NCBI GenBank assembly: GCA_028691595.1
Contig: JAQUZA010000208.1
Coordinates: 1-6,112 of the forward strand
Length of the DNA stretch: 6,112 nt
From: Candidatus Rifleibacteriota bacterium
GTDB taxonomy: Bacteria; Muiribacteriota; Ozemobacteria; Ozemobacterales; Ozemobacteraceae
Direction: 5' to 3'
Shown here: positions 1 through 6,112 of the stretch, piece after piece
Layout: each line of letters opens with the position of its first letter
Numbering within the stretch: position 1 is the first letter of the stretch
Translations under genes and position numbers: made by a program
Notes under the pieces: generated by a model
What the model was told of the DNA's origin: nothing
Seen by the model: only the letters and a program-made list of their open reading frames with translations
The model's database searches: none

Positions 1-1
1 T

Positions 2-2290
2 CACGAAGTTCAATCACTTCTAAACAATGGCAAACGAGTCGATGCTCTCCCCCCCGGCAACGAAAAGAAGCAGGCAGAGCTCTGGTTCAATGACGACAAG
101 CCGGTAGTTGAATCTTTTCTGAAAAAGATCAAACAGGAATTCAACCTCTATGCAGCCTTTGTTATACAGCATGCCGGGCCGGGCTATTACAACCAGATTT
201 CGGTTGTTTCCATAGACGAAAGTGATGAGATCAGCGAATCCCTTACAGAGATGATAGATGCCGCCCTTTATCACGACCCATCCCAAGAACAGGCAATTAT
301 TTCGCGGGCAACCATAAAAACCGGCAGAAGCGAGTTCAGAATCGACTCCCCTGCCCCACTTGTGTTTTCGTGCCAGGCCGGGGGTGAAACCTACGGGCAT
401 CTCGGCATTGCAATTTCCACACACCAGTTACACCGTCGCATCAGCCACCGGTCAAAACTGATGCCCATGCTTGCCAACCAGCTCGGGCTATATTTCAGCC
501 ATTTTTATCAACTACGCAAAGAAGCTGTTCACGGCAGAATGCTGCAGCAGATTAACCAGACCTGCAACACCATCAATTCTTCTGTCGATATCGGCGCAAT
601 TCTGTTCAAGCTGGTTGAGAGCCTTAACTATCTCTTCGGGCAATATTCCGGGGCGATTCTTATTTTTTCGCGCGAAACTTCTGAGCTCGAAATTGTAAAT
701 TACCTTGGCGGCGCAATACCTGATAGCTTCAACCTCGCCGAGCTCATCACAGCCCGCGGGCCAGTAACCGAGGCCATCAACGAAGGTGCCGCATTCGACA
801 ACAGGAGTGGAAATTACGATTTACCAATCCGCTATGTGCTTCCACTTGCAACCACACCACAGGCGACCGCCATAACCTCTGAATTCATGCCTCTCAGATC
901 CCTTGGCGGAGTGGTTCTTTTCAATTCCCCTATTAACAAACCGCTCTCAGAAGAAGATCTGACAAAGTTGATGCCTATTCTTCTCAATGGCATCAGCGCA
1001 TCTCTGCAGGTTGCCTGCAACTATGCAGAAAAGCTCGACACCATACGCGCCCTTGAAGGGCTGATGGCACGTCTGGCCGACACCGATGCCCTTCTCGATG
1101 AGATGCTGATCATTATCAGAAGGCTGTTAAAAGTTAATCGCATCTCATTTCTTGAGCTCGACGCATCTGGAAAATTCCTGCGCATCAAAAAAGGGTTCGG
1201 TCTGCCGCCTGGTATTATCGACAAAACAAATATTCCCATCGGCGAAGAAATATCGGGTTATGTCGCCCAGCAGGGGCGTTCTTACCGCATCGACAATATC
1301 GAATCAGAAGGTGTTTTCAAAAAACGTTCACTCGAACATTATCTCAATCGCTCGCTGCTGTCGGTACCATTGATAAACAGCCGCGGCGCGGCTGGCAGGC
1401 GCGTTATTGGTGTCATAAACGTTAACAACAAAACCAATGGCCTGACCTTCACAATGCAGGACCAGCAGCTGCTTGAAGCAATTGCCCACCTGGTGGTTAC
1501 GGCCCTCGAAAACGTCAGGTTCCTTGAAGAGCAGCACGAAAAGAATCTGCTCGAACGGCAACTCAAAGATGCCAAAGACATTCAGATGTCACTGCTGCCC
1601 AAAAACTTTTCCAACCTCCCGGCAAATCTGGAAGTCTTTGGCCAGAGCATACCAGCCAGGCAGATTGGCGGCGACTTCTTCGACATTTTCAGCTTGAACG
1701 ATGGTCGAATGCTGGCAGTGCTTGGCGACGTGTCTGGCAAGGGCATGCCCGCCGCCATTCTCATGGCGGTAACGCGAATGATTATCTGGTCAGTTGTTCA
1801 AGACTGCGTTGACCCGGTAGAGATTATCGAAAAAGTTAACGATAAGCTCTGCAGTCACCTTGATTCTTACCATTTTGTGACTATGCAGCTGGTAGCAATC
1901 GACCCCCAGACCGGCCACTGTGAAATGTCTTCAGCCGGTCATGGCCCTCTTCTGGTCAGGCTTCACGCCCAGTGCCGACTTATTGAAACAAAAAGCGGGC
2001 CACCCCTGGGCATAGCTGGTATCAAAGGGGTTTACCATAATACTCCCTTTGTCATGAACCAGGGCGATGCCTTTATAATGTACACAGACGGCCTTTCAGA
2101 AGAACGCTCACCATCTGGCGAGATGTACGGTTCTGAACGCATAAGTTATCTGCTCGGCTCCAACCCTGACCAGAGCGCCGAAGAACTCGTTAAAACAATG
2201 ATTTCAACAGTCGAAAACTGGCGTGGCAATGCCGAGGCTCATGATGATCTCACCGTGTTTACTCTTAATTACAAAGGACCAGCAATATGA
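2..2290 (+). CDS. Multi-GAF sensor protein with C-terminal PP2C/SpoIIE-type (RsbU-like) serine phosphatase, 5'-partial
   Basis: The frame is open from base 2, so the true start lies upstream; the ATG at 251 is internal and is preceded by 83 in-frame codons that read as normal protein. Of 762 visible residues, about 30-170 look like a diverged GAF domain, 180-345 a second GAF and 348-507 a third, clear GAF (core SVPLINSRG, then VIGVINVNNK). A charged helical linker (about 506-533, ending MSLLP) leads into a PP2C phosphatase domain (about 533-760). That domain has GGDFFD (556-561), GDVSGKGM (575-582), SSAGHGPLL, GPPLGI, YTDGLSEE (Asp696) and HDDLT (Asp748/749). The metal-binding aspartates of the family (558, 576, 696, 749) are all present, so it should be active. 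Family members dephosphorylate phosphoserine/threonine, classically on STAS anti-sigma antagonists; the target here is unknown and no STAS or anti-sigma kinase gene is in the window. No membrane segment is seen. It overlaps the cyclase gene by ATGA. Domain call is firm; substrate is inferred. Confidence 0.95.
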   Translation, partial: HEVQSLLNNGKRVDALPPGNEKKQAELWFNDDKPVVESFLKKIKQEFNLYAAFVIQHAGPGYYNQISVVSIDESDEISESLTEMIDAALYHDPSQEQAIISRATIKTGRSEFRIDSPAPLVFSCQAGGETYGHLGIAISTHQLHRRISHRSKLMPMLANQLGLYFSHFYQLRKEAVHGRMLQQINQTCNTINSSVDIGAILFKLVESLNYLFGQYSGAILIFSRETSELEIVNYLGGAIPDSFNLAELITARGPVTEAINEGAAFDNRSGNYDLPIRYVLPLATTPQATAITSEFMPLRSLGGVVLFNSPINKPLSEEDLTKLMPILLNGISASLQVACNYAEKLDTIRALEGLMARLADTDALLDEMLIIIRRLLKVNRISFLELDASGKFLRIKKGFGLPPGIIDKTNIPIGEEISGYVAQQGRSYRIDNIESEGVFKKRSLEHYLNRSLLSVPLINSRGAAGRRVIGVINVNNKTNGLTFTMQDQQLLEAIAHLVVTALENVRFLEEQHEKNLLERQLKDAKDIQMSLLPKNFSNLPANLEVFGQSIPARQIGGDFFDIFSLNDGRMLAVLGDVSGKGMPAAILMAVTRMIIWSVVQDCVDPVEIIEKVNDKLCSHLDSYHFVTMQLVAIDPQTGHCEMSSAGHGPLLVRLHAQCRLIETKSGPPLGIAGIKGVYHNTPFVMNQGDAFIMYTDGLSEERSPSGEMYGSERISYLLGSNPDQSAEELVKTMISTVENWRGNAEAHDDLTVFTLNYKGPAI
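1378..1394. repeat. Perfect 8-bp inverted repeat around one base, within the phosphatase gene
   Basis: CAGCCGCG-G-CGCGGCTG is a perfect palindrome of 17 bases, markedly more GC-rich than its surroundings. In RNA it could form a 7-bp stem with a GGC loop. It encodes the NSRGAAGRR turn in the core of the third GAF domain, which is a few residues longer than the equivalent turns of the other GAF domains here. No T-run follows, so it is not a terminator. It may be chance or a small repeat-like insertion tolerated in a surface loop. Confidence 0.6.
2273..2289 (+). promoter_or_regulatory. Ribosome binding site and ATGA stop/start overlap for the diguanylate cyclase gene
   Basis: AAAGGA at 2273-2278 lies 8 bases before the ATG at 2287, a good Shine-Dalgarno position. 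The ATG shares bases with the TGA stop of the phosphatase gene (2288-2290). This fixes the start of gene 2 and suggests translational coupling between the two genes. The site is seen directly; coupling is inferred. Confidence 0.75.
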
Positions 2291-4413
2291 AAGACGCAGA
2301 GCATGCAAAAACCCTCGAGTTTCATGCCAGGCTGGCCGAAAAAACCGCCGAAACTTCAGATATTCACCTTCTCATTGAATCCATAATTGCCGAAACCATT
2401 CTTTTTATGAACTCAAGCTCAGGTTCGATAATGGTTTTCGACAAAGAAGAGGGCTGCCTCAAACTTTACGTTTCGGCGCATCACCCCGGGCTCAAAAAGA
2501 ATTTAAAATGCGGGCCGGTTGCCAGAATACCCTTGAATCATGGTATTGCCGGGCAGGTTTTTTCTTCAGGGCAGGCCATTCTTGTTGAAAAAGCCGACAA
2601 GAGCAAGCAACAGCTGCTGCTCAGCCGCAAGGAAGATGCCGGTTCATTTCTCTCTGTACCACTGAAGCTTCACAAAAGAATAATCGGGGTAATGAATCTT
2701 AACAGAGCATCTGACAATGAAAGCTTCTGCCAGCTTGATCTCAACCGGTTGAAGTCTGTCGACACTCTTATTGCCAGCCTTATCGAAAAAGAAAGTCTGT
2801 TATCGACCATTGAAGATAACCGCCGCGAGATTGCCAGCCTGTATTCAATTTCGAATATCCTTTCTGAATCAGGCGATTTTGTCGGGAGACTTGAAGAATT
2901 TCTTGCCAAGCTTTCTGAAGAATTGTCTCTCGAAAGAAGTGCGATCGTCAGCCTCAATTCAGACTTTACTGAATCGATGCTCGCCGGCGAAAGTGGCAGG
3001 CAGATGGAAATTCTTGCTGCCCGCCACCTCAGGGTTTCCCAGCTCAATGAGATGTTTGATTCAGTTTCGGCGCGACTGCGCATGCAGCTTCTCAAACCGG
3101 TGCCTTCATGCACCAGCGACGAAGAGCTTGAGGCACCTTTGACCCTTTCATTTGAAGAATCCACAGGCCCAAGAGAGCTTTTCTGCCTGCCACTGGTCGT
3201 CGATGGCCGCCCATCACACCTGCTGCTGGTAAGTCGCCGATATGTTGCCGAAGACGCACAGCAGGCTCGAAAGCACTACCGCTTTCTTTATCTTATTTCT
3301 CAGAATCTGGCCATGGCTATTGCCAGAGAATCAATGATCCACCGAATTCGCGAAGATCAGGAAATTCTCCTGGAAAGTGCGACGCGCAATAACATTTTTC
3401 TTGAGATCAGCAAAGACCTGACCTCGACCCTCGACCCGTATATTATTCTGCAAAAGGCTTTTGTGCAGTTCCGCAAAGTAATTTCATTCACTTCAATTTC
3501 AATATTGCTCTATGACGACCTCGACAATGGTTATCATCTCATCGTTCAACCGGGTGAAGCCATATCGACCGCTTTTCAAAACCGCCTTTCCAGCAGCATT
3601 TTTTCGCTGTTCAGCGATTACCCTGCTGACCCGCCCTTAGCGAAAGAAAACTTTTTTAAACCGGTCTTCTTCAAGCCTCAGACCCATGATAAAAAGCCGG
3701 TAAGCAATTTTAAACACATTCTGCACCTGCCTATAATTATAAGCGACAGAGTACGCGGCCTCATTCACCTGGCGCGCAAAGATAATACCCCCTTCACCCA
3801 CAAGGAACTCGACAATACCTCGCAGTTCACCGGCATATTCATAACCAGCATCAAAAACGCCCAGATCCACAAGCGCACTGAAAAACTGGCCTTTACCGAC
3901 CCGCTGACCGAATTGTTCAACCACCGCTATTTTCAGGAAACACTCGCGCATGAATTTATCAGAGCAAGACGTTACGCCAAACCACTGTCGCTGATGGTCA
4001 TCGATATCGATTTTTTTAAAAAATTCAACGACACCCATGGGCACCTGGTTGGCGACAAGGTTCTGCGCCATGTTGCCGCGATTTTTAAAAGTTCGGTTCG
4101 CGAACAAATCGATACGGTCGCCCGCTATGGCGGCGAAGAATTTGCGGTTATCCTTCCCGAAACGCACCTGGATGGTGCCCGACTGTTTGCGGAACGTATC
4201 AGAAGTAAGGTTGAGCAGTCACGGGTAAACCATGAAGGGCAGGAACTTTCTGTAACTCTCTCTATCGGGGTTTCCTGCACCCTGGTAACTCAATGCGAAA
4301 AGACTTCAGACCTGATCGAAGCTGCCGACATTGCCCTTTATCGGGCCAAGGACGGCGGCAGAAATCAGGTATTATCCTTTGACGAAAGCCAGCTGAAACA
4401 TGAAAAACGTTAA
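2287..4413 (+). CDS. Triple-GAF diguanylate cyclase (GGDEF protein)
   Basis: Complete 708-residue protein predicted to condense two GTP to c-di-GMP in the cytoplasm. GAF1 spans about 13-170 (core SVPLKLHKRIIGVMNLNR). A more diverged GAF-like domain spans about 185-355 (core FCLPLVVDGRPSHLLLVS), and a third spans about 363-533 (core LHLPIIISDRVRGLIHLARK). They are joined by helical linkers. The GGDEF domain starts at DPLTELFNHRYF (Asp538). It carries the metal-binding DIDFFKKFND (Asp573, Asn581, Asp582), GHLVGD, the catalytic GGEEF at 615-619, LSIGVS and the C-terminal ADIALYRAKDGGRNQV. All catalytic signatures are intact. The allosteric inhibitory RxxD, expected five residues before GGEEF, reads EQID; an arginine (605) sits one residue too early, so product inhibition is probably weak or absent. 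No transmembrane segment or signal peptide is seen. The start is set by AAAGGA 8 bases upstream and the ATGA overlap. The gene sits between a phosphatase and an HD-GYP gene, suggesting shared regulation of c-di-GMP. GAF ligands cannot be read from sequence. Confidence 0.96.
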   Translation: MKDAEHAKTLEFHARLAEKTAETSDIHLLIESIIAETILFMNSSSGSIMVFDKEEGCLKLYVSAHHPGLKKNLKCGPVARIPLNHGIAGQVFSSGQAILVEKADKSKQQLLLSRKEDAGSFLSVPLKLHKRIIGVMNLNRASDNESFCQLDLNRLKSVDTLIASLIEKESLLSTIEDNRREIASLYSISNILSESGDFVGRLEEFLAKLSEELSLERSAIVSLNSDFTESMLAGESGRQMEILAARHLRVSQLNEMFDSVSARLRMQLLKPVPSCTSDEELEAPLTLSFEESTGPRELFCLPLVVDGRPSHLLLVSRRYVAEDAQQARKHYRFLYLISQNLAMAIARESMIHRIREDQEILLESATRNNIFLEISKDLTSTLDPYIILQKAFVQFRKVISFTSISILLYDDLDNGYHLIVQPGEAISTAFQNRLSSSIFSLFSDYPADPPLAKENFFKPVFFKPQTHDKKPVSNFKHILHLPIIISDRVRGLIHLARKDNTPFTHKELDNTSQFTGIFITSIKNAQIHKRTEKLAFTDPLTELFNHRYFQETLAHEFIRARRYAKPLSLMVIDIDFFKKFNDTHGHLVGDKVLRHVAAIFKSSVREQIDTVARYGGEEFAVILPETHLDGARLFAERIRSKVEQSRVNHEGQELSVTLSIGVSCTLVTQCEKTSDLIEAADIALYRAKDGGRNQVLSFDESQLKHEKR
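4384..4402 (+). promoter_or_regulatory. Start region of the HD-GYP gene inside the end of the cyclase gene
   Basis: The ATG at 4400 lies 14 bases inside the end of the cyclase gene, whose TAA is at 4411-4413. A TGA at 4394-4396 in the same frame means no earlier start is possible. Only a weak purine match (GAAAG, 4384-4388, 11 bases upstream) precedes it, so initiation probably depends on ribosomes finishing the cyclase gene. The next in-frame ATG is about 26 codons downstream and would cut into the first GAF helix. Start choice is well supported; coupling is inferred. Confidence 0.6.
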
Positions 4414-6112
4414 ATCACCATCGGCTAATGCCACCGAGCAGACTTTTAAACGACTATCGCGCCTGTCTGACATTTCCATGGCCCTCACTTCGGCGACTGA
4501 ACTTGACGGCCTGCTTAAGGTCATCGCGAAAACAGCCAGAGAAGCACTATCTGCCGATGAAACCTATTTTCTGCTGTTAAACCGGGAATCGTTCGAACTC
4601 AATATTTCGGCATTCAGCGGCAGCCGCAGAAAACGGCCAGAACGCATACGCTGCCTCGACCGCCGAACCATAATCAATTCTGAAGAAGAATTTGGCTTTG
4701 CCCCCTGCTCGACCGAGCCCGCAAACGAAGCAGACGAAAATCTCAGCGGCGAAGCCCTGATGCTGCGCAATGCCTTTTCCAGCAAGCAAAGGCTTTTATA
4801 TTCAGGCGAAATGCACGATCCGCTTTTTAAAGGCACTCCGTTCTCTTCAGCGATGGTAATACCCCTCATGACTAACACTCAGTGCGTGGGGCTTCTGATA
4901 GCGGGAAACTGTAATAAACAGCAGCCCTTCAGCGTTAACGACCTTGAAGAAGCAACGGTATTTGCCAATCTTGCGGCCATGAAGATAGAACATAGTGGTC
5001 TTTTACTTGAGCGCGAAAACCGCATTCGCGAGATGGAAAAACTGAATGTCCTCGCCAAGCGATTTTCTTCGGTGCAGACCCTCGAAGGCCTGATCGGTCT
5101 TTCTTTTGAATATCTTTCGCAGCTGATTCAGCATGATCTGGGTATTGTCAGCCTGTACAAAGATGACGAGGAAACCCGATATTTTGTTTCGAAACTGCCT
5201 CTGGCTCCCTCGAGTCTTGACGGCCTCACCTCTCATATCGATGACATCAGTTACAAAATCAGGGGCAAGCCGGCGCGAATAACCAGATGCCAACAGCTTT
5301 TTCTGCCAGGCCAGAATGCTATGAGCATGGATAAAGTCTTCAGACGAAAAATCCAGTCTTTTATGACCGTTCCCCTGACTGTCCAGGGAAAAAGCATCGG
5401 TCTGATCAACCTCTCTGCTACCGGTCAGAAAGCATTCAATCGTGAGCACCTGCGAACTTTTACAACCCTGTCAAACCTGCTCGCCACAGCAATCGAGAAC
5501 GTCAAGATCAGACTTTATCTCGAACGGCGCATCGACGAGATTTCGGTTCTGTTTGAGATTTCGCAGTCGATCAGTTCAACCCTTGTATTAGACGAGGTTC
5601 TCGATTCAATAGTCAACTTTTCGATGGAAATGATGAATGCGCTGCGTTGCGAACTCAGACTGCTTGACGCAACGGGCGAACTGCTCGAAGTACGTGCCTC
5701 GCGCGGCTTGTCAAAATCGTTTTTATCATCGACCGCCATCAAGGTTGGCGAAGGTATCATCGGCAGCTGTTATTCACAGCGCCTGCCTATTTCGGTTGTT
5801 GATGCCCGCAAAGACCCACGCACCAAATACACAACACTCATCAAGCGTGAGAAACTCGCCGGTCTGCTGGCCGTACCCATCATGCAGCGAGGCCGACCCA
5901 TTGGTGTAATCACTATTTATACAAGCAAACCCAGAGACTTCTCTCAGGATGAAATCGATCTTCTTTCTACCTTTGCCTCCCAGGCCAGTATTGCCATTGA
6001 AAACGCCAAACTCTATGCCGAAATGAAGCGCCAGTATCTTTCAATGGTTATGGCCCTGGCAGCGGCAATTGAAGCAAAAGATTCATACACCCACGGGCAC
6101 AGCACCAAGGTC
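4400..6112 (+). CDS. Triple-GAF protein entering an HD-GYP c-di-GMP phosphodiesterase domain, 3'-partial
   Basis: The frame is open from the ATG at 4400 to the window end: 571 codons without a stop. GAF1 spans about 18-195 (core AMVIPLMTNTQCVGLLIAGN), followed by a helical linker (LLLERENRIREMEKL). GAF2 spans about 216-365 (core SFMTVPLTVQGKSIGLINLS) and GAF3 about 383-540. GAF3 is the most canonical, with KVGEGIIGSCYSQRLPISVV, then LLAVPIMQRGRPIGVITIYT and ending SIAIENAKLYAEM. The last 20 or so residues (LAAAIEAKD, then THGHSTKV, with His567 a likely first HD metal ligand) match the entry helix of HD-GYP domains, which hydrolyse c-di-GMP. The diagnostic HDIGK and GYP motifs would lie beyond the window, so activity cannot be judged; a plain HD domain is the main alternative. 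Four cysteines (85, 103, 162, 171) fall in GAF1. The protein appears soluble. Being next to a cyclase, it is the natural opposing enzyme. Confidence 0.9.
   Translation, partial: MKNVKSPSANATEQTFKRLSRLSDISMALTSATELDGLLKVIAKTAREALSADETYFLLLNRESFELNISAFSGSRRKRPERIRCLDRRTIINSEEEFGFAPCSTEPANEADENLSGEALMLRNAFSSKQRLLYSGEMHDPLFKGTPFSSAMVIPLMTNTQCVGLLIAGNCNKQQPFSVNDLEEATVFANLAAMKIEHSGLLLERENRIREMEKLNVLAKRFSSVQTLEGLIGLSFEYLSQLIQHDLGIVSLYKDDEETRYFVSKLPLAPSSLDGLTSHIDDISYKIRGKPARITRCQQLFLPGQNAMSMDKVFRRKIQSFMTVPLTVQGKSIGLINLSATGQKAFNREHLRTFTTLSNLLATAIENVKIRLYLERRIDEISVLFEISQSISSTLVLDEVLDSIVNFSMEMMNALRCELRLLDATGELLEVRASRGLSKSFLSSTAIKVGEGIIGSCYSQRLPISVVDARKDPRTKYTTLIKREKLAGLLAVPIMQRGRPIGVITIYTSKPRDFSQDEIDLLSTFASQASIAIENAKLYAEMKRQYLSMVMALAAAIEAKDSYTHGHSTKV

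Noticed and set aside
20..424. 134-codon open frame on the minus strand with several Cys near its start
   Set aside because: The plus strand here is a continuous open frame that joins the phosphatase gene; the antisense product has no recognisable motif.
1378..1394. Intrinsic terminator at the GC-rich palindrome
   Set aside because: No downstream T-run, and it lies in the middle of an intact coding region.
2670..3164. 164-codon open frame on the minus strand, rich in Ser, Arg and Leu
   Set aside because: Low-complexity composition typical of the reverse complement of a GAF-coding region; it overlaps the cyclase gene completely.
4011..4023. Programmed ribosomal frameshift at the T7-A6 run
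   Set aside because: A -1 shift reaches a TAA almost at once, no stimulatory hairpin is apparent, and the full GGDEF domain is encoded in the zero frame.
3637..4167. 176-codon open frame on the minus strand
   Set aside because: It lies entirely opposite the third GAF and GGDEF region of the cyclase gene, has no recognisable domain, and its openness is explained by the codon pattern of the real gene.
5003..5449. 148-codon open frame on the minus strand
   Set aside because: It is antisense to the second GAF domain of the HD-GYP gene, which has a clear domain-level reading; no family features are seen in the antisense product.
5637..5909. 90-codon plus-strand frame inside the HD-GYP gene
   Set aside because: It lies out of frame within the third GAF domain, whose canonical GAF motifs are in the main frame.

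Overview
The window is completely coding: three consecutive plus-strand genes that overlap end to start, most simply read as part of one transcription unit. It enters inside gene 1 and leaves inside gene 3, so neither the promoter nor the terminator is visible. GC is roughly 50%. The architectures are bacterial and typical of environmental bacteria rich in GAF/c-di-GMP signalling (deltaproteobacteria-like, spirochaete, Riflebacteria-like and similar lineages). The sequence alone does not fix the taxon.

Layout: (1) 2-2290 is the 3' part of a gene for a multi-GAF protein ending in a PP2C/SpoIIE/RsbU-type serine/threonine phosphatase. (2) 2287-4413 is a complete gene for a triple-GAF GGDEF diguanylate cyclase of 708 residues. 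(3) 4400-6112 is the 5' part of a gene for a triple-GAF protein that has just entered an HD-GYP c-di-GMP phosphodiesterase domain when the window ends. Genes 1 and 2 overlap by 4 bases (ATGA) and genes 2 and 3 by 14 bases.

Working model (inference): the locus puts three different output enzymes behind similar soluble triple-GAF input modules. One is a phosphatase that probably acts on an anti-sigma antagonist or other phosphoprotein, one makes c-di-GMP and one degrades it. No membrane segment is evident in any of the three, so they would sense cytoplasmic ligands or redox/metabolic state. The best leads are the three-output operon itself, the displaced inhibitory-site arginine of the cyclase, and the truncated HD-GYP gene, which is easily missed because it has no stop codon in the window. 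No RNA genes, mobile elements, CRISPR arrays or intergenic regions were seen.
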